NCBI GenBank assembly: GCA_028284445.1
Contig: JANQRS010000029.1
Coordinates: 248,001 to 312,000, forward strand
Source: Calditrichia bacterium
GTDB taxonomy: Bacteria > Calditrichota > Calditrichia > RBG-13-44-9 > J075
DNA: 64,000 bases
Direction: 5' to 3'
The position numbers and the translations under genes are program-made. Shown here piece after piece: positions 43,430 to 52,467 of this stretch. Under the pieces are notes generated by a model. That model made no database searches. It was not told the DNA's origin and saw nothing but the letters and a program-made list of their open reading frames with translations. The stretch's first letter is position 1. Each line of letters starts with the position of its first letter.

Positions 43430-45073
43430 TTACTTCTTAAGAAATATAGTCTTCTGCAATGTTTGACCAGCGGTAATATCAATGGAATCGATATATGTGG
43501 CATAAGCTGGATTAATCAGCTTCAAGGCATACTTCCCAGCCTTGACTTCCAGTGGATCTGCTAGTGGTGATACACCGACTTTTTCACCATTAAGATAAAT
43601 GTCGGCCCAGGGGCGGATTCGCAGCTGCAGATAGCCAAGAGCGGGCACTAATTCGACATGCAGCGTATCAGCTTGCCCGGCCGCTATGGTTACTTCGACA
43701 GTACGGGTCTCAAAATGCGGATTCTTGAAGGTCAACAGGTGTGTCCCCGCTGCCAGGGTCAATGGGGACGAGAGCGGTGTGGTATCGATTTGCTGTTCAT
43801 CTATCAGGATATCGGCCCACGGATCGCAGGTAATCATTATCTGCCCGGTTCGTGCTTCACTTTCAGCTATATTCGAAACCGATGTCGGGATGGGCTTATC
43901 AGTATTTTCAAGCGGTGCTTCCGCTTGTAATCCCAGATCATCTTCATTCGTCGCAGGCGTGTCGGGATTGTTTGCTGAATCGATATCGCCCTTCGCCGCT
44001 GCGCTTTGTTCGACAGGGTCAATATGCGCATCCGTCGCGGCGATTCTCTCAGATGCCTTCTCAATGGCCGGGCTTGTGGTTTGGCGGGGTTCATCTTCAA
44101 CGGGTGTGTCAGAACCGCCGCCAATAATGAAGAAAAATGCCAGTAAGAGCAAAGGGACAAGCAAGAGTAGCAAACGAGTCCGACTGGTTTTGCTTGCCGA
44201 TACTGCATCTGAAGAAGGTTCCGGTGACAGCGAGAGCGGATCGCTGAGGAAGTTGATCATCATCCGCGTCTGATTTCCCTCTCCGGCAAATCGGTCATCG
44301 TCAGCGAGGGAGGCTGCTGCCGGACGCTTCTCTGCTCTTTTGTCGAGAAGTTGCTCAACTTTATTCGAAAACCATTCCGGTATATCTGCGCGCAACTCCT
44401 TAGGTGCAGGCGGATTGCTTTCCAATATTTGCTGAATGGTTGTTGCTAGATTATCGGCCTGGAAAGGGGAGGAACCGCTGCAAAGATGATACAAGGTGGC
44501 GCCAAGGTTGAAGAGATCGGATTGGGCATCGAGTTTCTTGCCCTGCGCCTGCTCCGGCGACATATAGGCCGGGGTACCGACGGTGCCGCCCTGGATGGTC
44601 AGATCTTGCGAATCCGGCATTTTTGCCAGACCAAAATCAGTTAGCTTGACGCTGCCGTCATTGCCAATCATGATATTGGCCGGTTTGATATCCCGGTGCA
44701 CAACCTGTAACGAATGGGCATAGGCGAGGCCTTGCAGTACGCCGTGTGTGATATGGCGGATGACCGAGAAGGGGAGAGGGTGATGCGTCAGCAGTGACTC
44801 GAGATCCTGGCCATCGATGAATTCCTGGATCAAGTAGAGATTTTGGGGGTCCGTGCTGAAGTCGAATATTTGCACGACGTTTGGATGCTTAAGCCGCGCG
44901 CATATCAATGCTTCGCGACGAAATCTCTCGATGAGATCGGTTTCGCTATGCCATTGCTGATTGAGAACCTTTACCAGGACTGAGCGTTCCAGGGCATCTT
45001 GCTGAGCAAGGTAGACCGTGGTAATCGGGCCACGGGTTAGTTCCCTGGTAATAGAGTAGCCGTCAATCTCCAT
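43430..45073 (-). CDS. Ser/Thr protein kinase with C-terminal PEGA repeats
   Basis: 547 aa from ATG 45073 (a TTG one codon earlier is possible). Hanks-type kinase domain (about 5-260): ATP Lys in SVLVKVLNQQ, catalytic loop VVHRDIKPANIM, DFG in LTDFGLAK and activation segment GTPAYMSPEQ. The glycine loop reads TRGPITTVY, with two of three Gly lost. One membrane helix (LLLLLVPLLLLAFFFI, about 300-320), a Pro/Thr/Glu linker and two PEGA beta modules (about 405-475 and 480-547) follow, the latter outside the membrane. It overlaps the NtrC-type gene by 11 nt. Confidence 0.93.
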   Translation of the reverse strand: MEIDGYSITRELTRGPITTVYLAQQDALERSVLVKVLNQQWHSETDLIERFRREALICARLKHPNVVQIFDFSTDPQNLYLIQEFIDGQDLESLLTHHPLPFSVIRHITHGVLQGLAYAHSLQVVHRDIKPANIMIGNDGSVKLTDFGLAKMPDSQDLTIQGGTVGTPAYMSPEQAQGKKLDAQSDLFNLGATLYHLCSGSSPFQADNLATTIQQILESNPPAPKELRADIPEWFSNKVEQLLDKRAEKRPAAASLADDDRFAGEGNQTRMMINFLSDPLSLSPEPSSDAVSASKTSRTRLLLLLVPLLLLAFFFIIGGGSDTPVEDEPRQTTSPAIEKASERIAATDAHIDPVEQSAAAKGDIDSANNPDTPATNEDDLGLQAEAPLENTDKPIPTSVSNIAESEARTGQIMITCDPWADILIDEQQIDTTPLSSPLTLAAGTHLLTFKNPHFETRTVEVTIAAGQADTLHVELVPALGYLQLRIRPWADIYLNGEKVGVSPLADPLEVKAGKYALKLINPAYATYIDSIDITAGQTLQKTIFLKK

Positions 45074-46544
45074 CAACGATGCCCCACTCTTTTAACCGAT
45101 ACTGCAGCCATCGCCGCGATACATCGAGTAATTCTGCTGCCTTGGTGCGATTGTTCTCGGTCATCTCAAGGGTCTTCATGATGACGATTCGTTCAATCTC
45201 CTTCAGCGGCTTTCCGATCAGCTCCGAATCGATCTTTCCGGTGCGATGCAGATTGAAGAGGTCTGCCGTCAACTGGCCATCGCGAACCAGAATCACCGCT
45301 CGCTCGATACTGTTCTCCAGTTCTCGAATATTCCCGGGCCAATGGTAGCTGCCCAAATATTTGATCAGGTCCTTACCGGGTTTTTCAACTGTCTTGTTGT
45401 TTTTAGCACAGTATTTTTGTAGAAAGTGATCGAGTAGGAGTGCCAGATCGCCGGTGCGTTCCCGCAATGGCGGCATCTTGATGTTGATGACGTTCAGGCG
45501 ATAATAGAGATCTTCACGGAAATTGCCGTCTTCAACTTCTTTCCAGAGATCTTTATTTGTCGCAGATACGATGCGCACATCCACCTTGCGAATGGTGTTC
45601 TCACCCACCCGCTTGATCTCGCCTTCCTGCAAAACGCGTAGCAGCTTGGTTTGAATGTTCTTGCTGATATCAGCAATTTCGTCAAGGAAGAGCGTGCCCA
45701 GGTGCGCCTCTTCAAAAAGGCCGGCTTTGGAATCGATGGCACCGGTGAAGGCGCCCTTCTTATGCCCGAAGAGTTCGCTTTCGAGAATGTTCTCGGTAAG
45801 GCTGCCACAGAAGATCGGCAAAAACAGTTTGTCGCGGCGGGTAGAGTGATGATGAAGGGCGCGCGCAACCAGCTCTTTCCCGGTGCCGCTTTCACCTTCA
45901 ATCAGGACCGAGGCATTGGTGTCGGCAACGCTGCGAATCAGCTCCATCGTTCGCAGAATAGCCGGGCTTTCGCCAATAATTTCCGGAAAAGCATCGTTCA
46001 ATTCAGCCTTCTGGCGCAAAATCTGGTTTTCAGCCTGCAACTGCTCGAAGAGGTGGGCGTTTTCTATGGCGATCGACGTTTGCCGGGCAAAGGCTTGAAG
46101 AAATTTCAGACTTTCTTCATTGAACTTCCCGGCGTCAAGGCGATTGTCCATGTAGATGGCGCCAATCAAATTTCCTGAGTGAATAAGCGGGGTGCACATG
46201 ATGGAACGAATATTCTGCAGAACAACGCTTTCAGCGCCGGCAAAGCGCTCATCCGCCTGGGCGTCGACCGTGATCACCGCTTCAATTTTCTCAATCACCT
46301 GGTTAACAACGCTGCTGGATAATTCCTGGATGGTATTGATGTTTTCCTTGCTGATATTCCGGGCTGCAACCGCTTCCAGGCTGTCTGCTGACTGGGCGCT
46401 CTTCAAAAGGATGAAGCCGCGCTCAGCGTTCAGAGTATCCATGGCAATATCGAGCACGCGTTCCAGCAAGACATCGATATCGTGCCTTGAATTGATTTCA
46501 TCGCCGATTGCTAGTAGCGCCTGAAACGGATCGGAATTTGACAT
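45063..46544 (-). CDS. GAF-domain sigma-54 activator (NtrC family without receiver)
   Basis: 493 aa. A GAF domain (about 10-170) replaces the receiver. The AAA+ domain (about 190-425) has Walker A GESGTGKE, GAFTGA and Walker B LFLDEIAD. A Fis-type helix-turn-helix (RTKAAELLDVSRRWLQYRL) ends the protein. It is the middle gene of histidine kinase, activator, Ser/Thr kinase. Lacking a receiver, it is probably controlled by a GAF ligand or by the Ser/Thr kinase rather than by Asp phosphorylation (inference). Confidence 0.94.
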   Translation of the reverse strand: MSNSDPFQALLAIGDEINSRHDIDVLLERVLDIAMDTLNAERGFILLKSAQSADSLEAVAARNISKENINTIQELSSSVVNQVIEKIEAVITVDAQADERFAGAESVVLQNIRSIMCTPLIHSGNLIGAIYMDNRLDAGKFNEESLKFLQAFARQTSIAIENAHLFEQLQAENQILRQKAELNDAFPEIIGESPAILRTMELIRSVADTNASVLIEGESGTGKELVARALHHHSTRRDKLFLPIFCGSLTENILESELFGHKKGAFTGAIDSKAGLFEEAHLGTLFLDEIADISKNIQTKLLRVLQEGEIKRVGENTIRKVDVRIVSATNKDLWKEVEDGNFREDLYYRLNVINIKMPPLRERTGDLALLLDHFLQKYCAKNNKTVEKPGKDLIKYLGSYHWPGNIRELENSIERAVILVRDGQLTADLFNLHRTGKIDSELIGKPLKEIERIVIMKTLEMTENNRTKAAELLDVSRRWLQYRLKEWGIVDGD

Positions 46545-46551
46545 GGAGCTC

Positions 46552-46640
46552 CCTTTATTGGCCTTTTAGGAATAAACAACAAAATATATCGGGACTGGTG
46601 TCCAAAATCAACAGCAATCGGGGGGAAAAGCCAATAAAGG
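46552..46640. promoter_or_regulatory. Inverted repeat spanning the kinase-activator gap
   Basis: CCTTTATTGGCCTTTT (46552-46567) pairs with AAAAGCCAATAAAGG (46626-46640), one base bulged, across 58 nt. In the minus-strand transcript the 3' arm runs into the ribosome binding site of the GAF-NtrC gene (AAAGGGAG before ATG 46544), so pairing could hide it. Confidence 0.4.
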
Positions 46641-46651
46641 CGGGTTACCGC

Positions 46652-48073
46652 TTAAGAAACCGGCAAGGCGATATGAACGCTGGTGCCCTGTCCGGGTTCG
46701 CTATTGATGCGAATTTGTCCATTGTGTTTTTTGATGATGCGGTATGAGGTGGAAAGGCCGGAGCGCATTTTTACGCGGGACTGACTACTGCTGAAACCAA
46801 AGTTGAAGATATCTTTCAGCTGATCTTCCGGAATGCCGCGACCGGAATCGCGCACTTCGATATGGACAAATTGCTCGCCGCTACTGGTAATTACCTCTAT
46901 GGTACCATCATCAATAATGGCGTCGTTTGCATTTTTCAATATGTTCAGAAAGACCTGGTTGAGCTGACTGGGATAACAATGAATTTTCGGCAAGTCACTA
47001 TAAGATTTCGAAACCGAGACACCGCTTTTCCAGTCGTTGTTTAGGAGTATCAGGGTGCTGTCGATTCCCAAATGGATATCAACCTCTTGATATTCTGCTT
47101 CATCGAGACCGACAAAATTCTTAAGGCTGTTTACCAGGGTGCCGAGGCGTTGACCTGCGCTGGCGATGGTTGCGGTATTTTGCTTTAATACCTGTAGGGC
47201 CTTCTGGAAACCGGGGTTAATTGAAGCTGTCGAATTGTCATCGCCAAGGCTCTTTTCTATTTTTGCGATACAGCGATTGTTTACATCGTTGGTGCTGTTA
47301 ACGACCCCGACCGGATTATTGATTTCATGGGCAACGCCGGCAACCAGGTTTCCAAGTGAGGCCATCTTCTCCGCTTCGATCAACTCCTCCTGAGTTTCAC
47401 GCAATTCCGTAAGGGCAGACTCCAGCTCATGATTCGATTTACGCAATTTAACCACCAGGCGCTCAGCACGATTTTGTTCGCGCAAAAAGGCGTGGACGAA
47501 ATAAGTAATGGAGATAAAAATCATGATTGAAACCATGATGATATTTGTGCCACGAAAGATCATCATGTCTTTTTGAGACAGATCTGTCGTGTTGAACGGG
47601 GCAAGAAAGTCACTGAGGAGGATGGTTGTCGCGATAACTGCCAGATAAGCAGCAAACCACCAGGTGGCCTCCCTGATGGATTTGAACATCAAGACGATCA
47701 AGGGGGCAAGTATGTTCCAGAGGATAATCAATGTCACTTCCGGGACCGCAATTCCCCCCATGCTCCACTGAAGAACAATGGGAATACAGAAGATCATCCA
47801 GAGCATGGCGTATAGCAGCAGTTTCACATGCAAAGTTTTGAAATAGGTCAGAATTGCCGCGGCCAGAACAATCGCGAATACCAATAAAATGACCACCTGG
47901 TCGGTAAAACCGGCGATAGAATAAACAATACTGCTGCCAATAAGACTTGTGAGGAAACAAAGGAGTGCGATGAGTACCAGCGTGGTTTTTCTTTGCCGCT
48001 GATCGGCATTATCCTCATCCCGGGTACTCAATGTGGCCAGAAAGCGCCACAGTTGATCAAAGAACTCTTTCAT
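46652..48073 (-). CDS. Membrane sensor histidine kinase
   Basis: 473 aa. Six membrane helices (about 28-190) precede a coiled coil (RLVVKLRKSNHELESALTELRETQEELIEAEKM). The dimerisation domain has the phospho-His in VAGVAHEINNP, and the ATPase domain has FLNILKNANDAI, DSGRGIPED, FGFSSS and SGLSTSYRI. No dedicated receiver-containing regulator adjoins it; the next genes are the GAF-NtrC activator and the Ser/Thr kinase. Its partner is therefore uncertain. Confidence 0.92.
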   Translation of the reverse strand: MKEFFDQLWRFLATLSTRDEDNADQRQRKTTLVLIALLCFLTSLIGSSIVYSIAGFTDQVVILLVFAIVLAAAILTYFKTLHVKLLLYAMLWMIFCIPIVLQWSMGGIAVPEVTLIILWNILAPLIVLMFKSIREATWWFAAYLAVIATTILLSDFLAPFNTTDLSQKDMMIFRGTNIIMVSIMIFISITYFVHAFLREQNRAERLVVKLRKSNHELESALTELRETQEELIEAEKMASLGNLVAGVAHEINNPVGVVNSTNDVNNRCIAKIEKSLGDDNSTASINPGFQKALQVLKQNTATIASAGQRLGTLVNSLKNFVGLDEAEYQEVDIHLGIDSTLILLNNDWKSGVSVSKSYSDLPKIHCYPSQLNQVFLNILKNANDAIIDDGTIEVITSSGEQFVHIEVRDSGRGIPEDQLKDIFNFGFSSSQSRVKMRSGLSTSYRIIKKHNGQIRINSEPGQGTSVHIALPVS

Positions 48074-48092
48074 GAGGCTCTCGCGTTTACAT

Positions 48093-48107
48093 TGAATGAA
48101 ACATTCA
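48093..48107. promoter_or_regulatory. Short dyad before the kinase start
   Basis: TGAATG-AAA-CATTCA is a perfect 6-bp dyad 20 bp upstream of ATG 48073 (minus strand). It may be an operator; it is short enough to be chance. Confidence 0.3.
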
Positions 48108-48221
48108 TTGTGAGGCGAAATAATTGCGCCTGTAATTCTGTTTTAAGAGGGATTTGGATATTCGAAGCTATGATAATTTTCTTAATTATCCAATAAGGAA
48201 GAGAGAAGTTCTACCGGTCTG

Positions 48222-49469
48222 CTACTTAATATAAATGACCTTCAGGCGTTGGATGGTTGTGCTGGATCTGAGGATAGCGATGTAGACGCCGGAGCCAATA
48301 GTCTCCTGACGATCGTTGCGGGCATCCCAGCGATAGCGATGCGTTCCTGCTATCAATTGTTGATCCAACAGGCTGCGTATATGCCGGCCGTTGATATCGT
48401 AGATGTCGAGCGAGTAGCGGGCTGTTCTGGCGATTGTTGCTTCCAGGGTCATCGCACCATTGAAGGGATTTGGATATCCATGCAATAAGTAGAAGCTTTC
48501 CGGCGGGGTTTCGCTTGGGCCGACGGAAACCGATATGCCGTTTCTTTCTACCAAGTCCAAGGGGCGATCCGGGTCGTCGATATAGCCGCCCATCAGGAAG
48601 ATTTCACCCTGGAAGGTCACCGCTGCCATACCGCTGCGTGCGTCCGTGAGCACTTCTCCCTGTGCCAATTCCTTGGTTTCCAAATCAAAGATTTCAACTT
48701 CATTGGTGCTGCCACTGGTAGTGATACCGCCCATCATGTAGAGCTTGTTGTCGAGGACTGCACTGGCGCCATTACCACGGGCTGTGGCAAGCGAGGGTAT
48801 CGTAAACCAGTCGAAGGTCCAGGTTGTGTCGACAGCCGCGCCGAAGCCGCTGGCGCTCGGCCAGAGATTGATTCCGCCGAAGAGATAGACGGTATCCCGA
48901 TGAGCAGCAGCGAAGGGCGCTGCCCTTGGTGCAAAAATTGTGGTGCTGGATTGCTGCCAAATGCCATTCGAATACCACTCGATATCTTCCACCGATACGC
49001 CATTCTGATCAATGCCGGCCATCGAACAAATATTGTCAAAAATCGACAGCGTTACATGACCTTCGCGTCCAAATAACAAATCGCTGTTGGTGCTCCATTC
49101 GCGGGTGTTCAGGTCAAATACTTCCACGGCATCAACAACCACATTCTGTGGATTTCGGCCGCCCATGAGGAAGATTTTATTGTTGAATAGTGATGCAGTG
49201 GCATTGACGCGTGGAATATCGAAGGGGGGCACGCTAAGTGTGTCCCAGGCTGATGTAAGCGGGTCGTACACTTCGACGGTATTGAGGATTTCACCGTCGA
49301 AGGTAGCGCCCCCGAAGACATAGATGTGCTGATCGGTGGCAACCGCAGCTGATGCATAGCGGGCGGTATTCAAAGAAGGCATCGGCTGCCATTGAGCTTG
49401 GGCCGGCAGAGAGATGCATGCCAAAGCGCCCAAAATCAGGCTCAAATATGTACGTAAAACGGCTTTCAC
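48222..49469 (-). CDS. Secreted kelch-repeat protein with type IX-like sorting domain
   Basis: 415 aa from GTG 49469 (AGGGAAA upstream). The signal peptide (cleavage after PAQAQ) precedes about six kelch repeats (about 30-315; units such as VFGGATFDGEILNTVEVYDP and FLMGGRN) that form a beta-propeller. The C-terminal 85 residues begin YPNPFNGAM and end SGVYIAILRSS...LKVIYIK, the FlgD-like/Por sorting module that directs secretion in FCB bacteria. The ligand is unknown. Confidence 0.88.
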   Translation of the reverse strand: MKAVLRTYLSLILGALACISLPAQAQWQPMPSLNTARYASAAVATDQHIYVFGGATFDGEILNTVEVYDPLTSAWDTLSVPPFDIPRVNATASLFNNKIFLMGGRNPQNVVVDAVEVFDLNTREWSTNSDLLFGREGHVTLSIFDNICSMAGIDQNGVSVEDIEWYSNGIWQQSSTTIFAPRAAPFAAAHRDTVYLFGGINLWPSASGFGAAVDTTWTFDWFTIPSLATARGNGASAVLDNKLYMMGGITTSGSTNEVEIFDLETKELAQGEVLTDARSGMAAVTFQGEIFLMGGYIDDPDRPLDLVERNGISVSVGPSETPPESFYLLHGYPNPFNGAMTLEATIARTARYSLDIYDINGRHIRSLLDQQLIAGTHRYRWDARNDRQETIGSGVYIAILRSSTTIQRLKVIYIK

Positions 49470-49578
49470 TATAGATTTCCCTCTACAGCTCTTGCTAAAT
49501 GACCGTCAAAATGTAGTGAATTAATCAGCCTATTTAAGTGCAAATGGTTACAGTCCTTCATTTTATGTTAACGTCCCG

Positions 49579-50574
49579 TTATTGAATGACAAAGGGGTTT
49601 AGCCTTGAGCGGCTACGATTACCAAACTCATCAACAATGTATAAAAACCAGACATACGAACCGGCGCTTAGAGGACGGGTGTACACAAAAGAGGTTTGGC
49701 TGGCAGCGATATTGTCAATTTGTTCGATTTCTTCTCCAAAAGCCACCGCGACACCCAGCGAATATGTATGGGTAAATGGTAAATCCATGTCCTCCCAGGT
49801 CATTGTAAATGGGACTGAGACAGGATCTTCATCTCTTGGGAACAGGCCAATTGGCGTCTGATCTATAATCCTCGACAAAAACTGTGGTTGTGAAACCACA
49901 GTAATGCCAGGCCGGTCTTTGACAAAAAAGCGAATCTCTTTTCCAATGACTTCATTCATCATTTCGATGCCGCCTAGATCCAATTGCGAAATATTGCGTC
50001 GCGCAAAAATCCGCTCATTGGCCGTCGACGAGATTTGATCAACAATTACCGTATCGATGATATCTTCGATTTGGAAGATCATACTTTCAACATCTGTGGG
50101 ATCATCCGGATCGCTGGCGGCAACTTCGAAGTCGAATTCGATTTTGTCATCCGGTGGAAAAAAGCGACTGATTCTGGTAGTAGTCAAAGAAAAGCGATTG
50201 AAGCGCGGCAGGCCGTTCAGCTTGAAGGTGTGATTGACAGTTTGCTGAACGTCCAGTGTTACCGTGTCGGTAACGAATCCGCTGGCCTCGCATATCAGTT
50301 GATACTGACCAGGACGAAGCATGCCGAATTGAAATCTACCCTCACTATCGGCTCGATCAATCAGTCCATTGGGCTCCAGGGTAAGCAAGGCGCCGTTGAT
50401 AGGCATATTGGTATAGAGACGCTCAACGCGCCCGGCCACAGTCAGCCCGTTGATTGGATCAAGCGGGTTATCACGCGGGGCGTCTGCTGTACAGCCGTGA
50501 ACAAACACAGCCGCAACTAGCGCCGCGAAAAACAACCTGAAGATTATTCGTCTGATGGGCATGTTTTGATGCAT
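49579..50574 (-). CDS. Lipoprotein with carboxypeptidase-regulatory-like domain
   Basis: 331 aa from ATG 50574 (ATG 50559, five residues later, is equally possible; the TTG at 50628 is less likely). The signal peptide RRIIFRLFFAALVAAVFVHGC ends in a lipobox Cys. Residues about 40-120 form a CarboxypepD_reg-like beta-sandwich (GRVERLYTNMPINGALLTLE...GRFQFGMLRPGQYQLI). The rest is beta-rich, ending in a segment like fibronectin-type or two-component-sensor Y_Y_Y modules (SAGSYVWFLYIVDEFGNRS). Likely anchored in the outer membrane; function unknown. It is next to the kelch gene, 109 nt apart. Confidence 0.75.
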   Translation of the reverse strand: MHQNMPIRRIIFRLFFAALVAAVFVHGCTADAPRDNPLDPINGLTVAGRVERLYTNMPINGALLTLEPNGLIDRADSEGRFQFGMLRPGQYQLICEASGFVTDTVTLDVQQTVNHTFKLNGLPRFNRFSLTTTRISRFFPPDDKIEFDFEVAASDPDDPTDVESMIFQIEDIIDTVIVDQISSTANERIFARRNISQLDLGGIEMMNEVIGKEIRFFVKDRPGITVVSQPQFLSRIIDQTPIGLFPRDEDPVSVPFTMTWEDMDLPFTHTYSLGVAVAFGEEIEQIDNIAASQTSFVYTRPLSAGSYVWFLYIVDEFGNRSRSRLNPFVIQ

Positions 50575-50683
50575 TTGGATACCGGTATCAACTCGCGGAA
50601 ATATAGTTGAAGAACGCCTAATATGCAATTGACACGTATCATAAAACCACTACCGCACTTGCTATTCCAGCTTTTAAAAACAG

Positions 50684-50713
50684 TTGACAATTTGCCGGAA
50701 TTCATACTATAAT
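50684..50713 (+). promoter_or_regulatory. Strong sigma-70 promoter for the CstB-like gene
   Basis: TTGACA (50684-50689) and TATAAT (50708-50713) are both perfect, with an 18-bp spacer. The predicted transcript starts near 50720, leaving a 220-nt leader before ATG 50940. This is the best promoter in the window. Confidence 0.85.
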
Positions 50714-50719
50714 GATGAC

Positions 50720-50939
50720 GGCTCCGGCAAACGCTTTCCTGTAGCCAGTGCGGGACTGCGGTCGATTTCCTACGAATCGAGCTTGCCGTTCGCATGGATT
50801 AAACTTCGAATTACCACTAGACTGCTTGCAACACTATCAGATAATTGTACCTCGATCACAATGAAGTCTCAAGCAGCCCGGTACGCTATCCGGGTGTCAC
50901 CGTTGGTCGCAATTTCTAACGAACTATAATGGGGTTTGC
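50720..50939 (+). other. Long structured 5' leader of the CstB-like gene
   Basis: No open frame. Nested helices can be drawn: CTGCTTG (50822-50828) with CAAGCAG (50870-50876) enclosing ATTGT (50844-50848) with ACAAT (50858-50862), then CCCGG-N8-CCGGG (50877-50894). The leader could carry a riboswitch or protein-binding element. It does not match a class I can name. Confidence 0.4.
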
Positions 50940-52337
50940 ATGTTCTTTGAACGAATTTATGAAGAAGGTCTGGCGCAGGCCAGCTATCTAATTGCATGTC
51001 AGGCGACGGGAGAAGCGATTGTTATCGATCCGCGTCGCGATATTGATGTTTATCTGGATATTGCCAAGAAAAAAAGCTTCAAAATTACCCATGTCTCGGA
51101 AACCCACATTCATGCGGATTTCCTGAGTGGTGTTCGCGAACTTGCCTATGCCACCGGCGCAGAGATCCTGCTATCGGATGAAGGCGGGCGTGACTGGCAA
51201 TATGAGTTCCCGCATGTCGGCCTGAAGGCCGGTGAGTCATTTATGGTTGGGAATCTGAAGTTTGAAGTCATGCATGTGCCTGGGCATACCCCGGAACATA
51301 TCGCTTTCTTATTGACAGATATCCCCGCCGGTGATTATCCAAGCATGCTGTTTACCGGCGATTTTGTTTTTGTTGGTTCCGTAGGGCGTCCTGATCTGCT
51401 GGAAAAGGCCGCCGGCATCAAAGGCACGCAGGAGCTGGGCGCGCGCCAGATGTTTGATTCGCTGAAGCAGTTTTCGAATCTGCCGGACTATATCCAGGTT
51501 TGGCCTGGGCATGGCGCCGGTTCTGCATGTGGGAAAGCGCTTGGGGCCGTACCGAATTCAACAATTGGCTATGAAAAGCTGGCAAACTGGGCTTTGACGA
51601 CCGAGGATGAAGGCAATTTTGTAGAAACGCTCCTCGATGGTCAGCCTGAGCCGCCGCGTTATTTTGCAATGATGAAGAAGCTGAACAAGCAGGGACCGAG
51701 CGTTTTGAATGGGATGCCCAAGCCTCCGCAGCTTGATGTGGCTGCCTTTATGGAAGCGTATGAGTCGGGCATGACCCTGGTTGATACACGCCGTAAAGGG
51801 CCTTTTTCCGAAGGGCATATTCCCGGTAGTATCTGCATCCCGGGTGTTGGTTCTTTCTCGAACTGGGCCGGATGGTTATTGGAATACGACAAACCATTTA
51901 TGGTGCTGGCATCAGAAGCAGAAATCGAGACGATTGTTCGCAAGCTAATTCGCATCGGGCTTGATAATTTGCATGGTTACATTACCGGATTGGATGTCTG
52001 GACCGGCGCCGGACGGGAGCTGGCAACGCTGCCGCAAATTGATGCGGAAGCTGCTCAACGCATGGTAGAAAAGGGAGAAGCGCATATCCTCGATGTGCGT
52101 GCAAAATCCGAATACATAGATGGACATATTCCCGGCGTTACAAATATTCATCTGGGCTATGTTCGCGAGAGCATCGATGAAATCCCGCAGGACAAAACAC
52201 TGATTGTTCAGTGTCTGAGCGGCGCTCGCTCAACTATCGGGTCCAGTGTGTTGATGAATAAAGGCATTGCGGACGTATTGAATCTCGACGGTGGTATTCA
52301 GGCCTGGCGAAAAGCCGGTTTACCGACTGAGAAGTAG
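50940..52337 (+). CDS. CstB-like persulfide dioxygenase with pseudo-rhodanese and rhodanese domains
   Basis: 465 aa. The metallo-beta-lactamase domain (about 1-240) has the metal motif ETHIHADFLSG and VMHVPGHTPEH, as in ETHE1/CstB non-heme iron persulfide dioxygenases. A central rhodanese fold (about 255-355) lacks the active Cys. The C-terminal rhodanese (about 365-465) has it in VQCLSGARS. This three-part order matches CstB of Staphylococcus, which oxidises persulfides to thiosulfate during sulfide detoxification. It has its own strong promoter, long leader and terminator, so it is an independent unit. Confidence 0.9.
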   Translation: MFFERIYEEGLAQASYLIACQATGEAIVIDPRRDIDVYLDIAKKKSFKITHVSETHIHADFLSGVRELAYATGAEILLSDEGGRDWQYEFPHVGLKAGESFMVGNLKFEVMHVPGHTPEHIAFLLTDIPAGDYPSMLFTGDFVFVGSVGRPDLLEKAAGIKGTQELGARQMFDSLKQFSNLPDYIQVWPGHGAGSACGKALGAVPNSTIGYEKLANWALTTEDEGNFVETLLDGQPEPPRYFAMMKKLNKQGPSVLNGMPKPPQLDVAAFMEAYESGMTLVDTRRKGPFSEGHIPGSICIPGVGSFSNWAGWLLEYDKPFMVLASEAEIETIVRKLIRIGLDNLHGYITGLDVWTGAGRELATLPQIDAEAAQRMVEKGEAHILDVRAKSEYIDGHIPGVTNIHLGYVRESIDEIPQDKTLIVQCLSGARSTIGSSVLMNKGIADVLNLDGGIQAWRKAGLPTEK

Positions 52338-52344
52338 GAGTTTG

Positions 52345-52376
52345 AAAGCCGGGGAGATTTTCTTCCCGGCTTTTTT
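52345..52376 (+). terminator. Intrinsic terminator after the CstB-like gene
   Basis: A 13-bp stem (AAAGCCGGGGAGA with TCTTCCCGGCTTT, one G-U) has a 3-nt loop and six T at 52371-52376. It lies 8 nt after the stop. Confidence 0.9.
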
Positions 52377-52398
52377 ATATACCTCAAGAGGTTATTGC

Positions 52399-52439
52399 AT
52401 CCCCCTATATGTCCCCCCGGGGGGACATATAGGGGGGAT
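52399..52439. repeat. C-run/G-run palindrome, copy 4
   Basis: AT-C5-TATATGT-C6 pairs with G6-ACATATA-G6-AT. The core differs at several positions from copies 1, 3, 5 and 6, yet the two arms still match. It lies between convergent genes, just after a separate terminator. Confidence 0.88.
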
Positions 52440-52467
52440 TTTGCAAATCATTCTTTTGCAACTCAAA

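Noticed and set aside
48172..48190. GATAATT hairpin after the kelch gene as a terminator
   Set aside because: Short AT-rich stem and no T-run; chance is likely.
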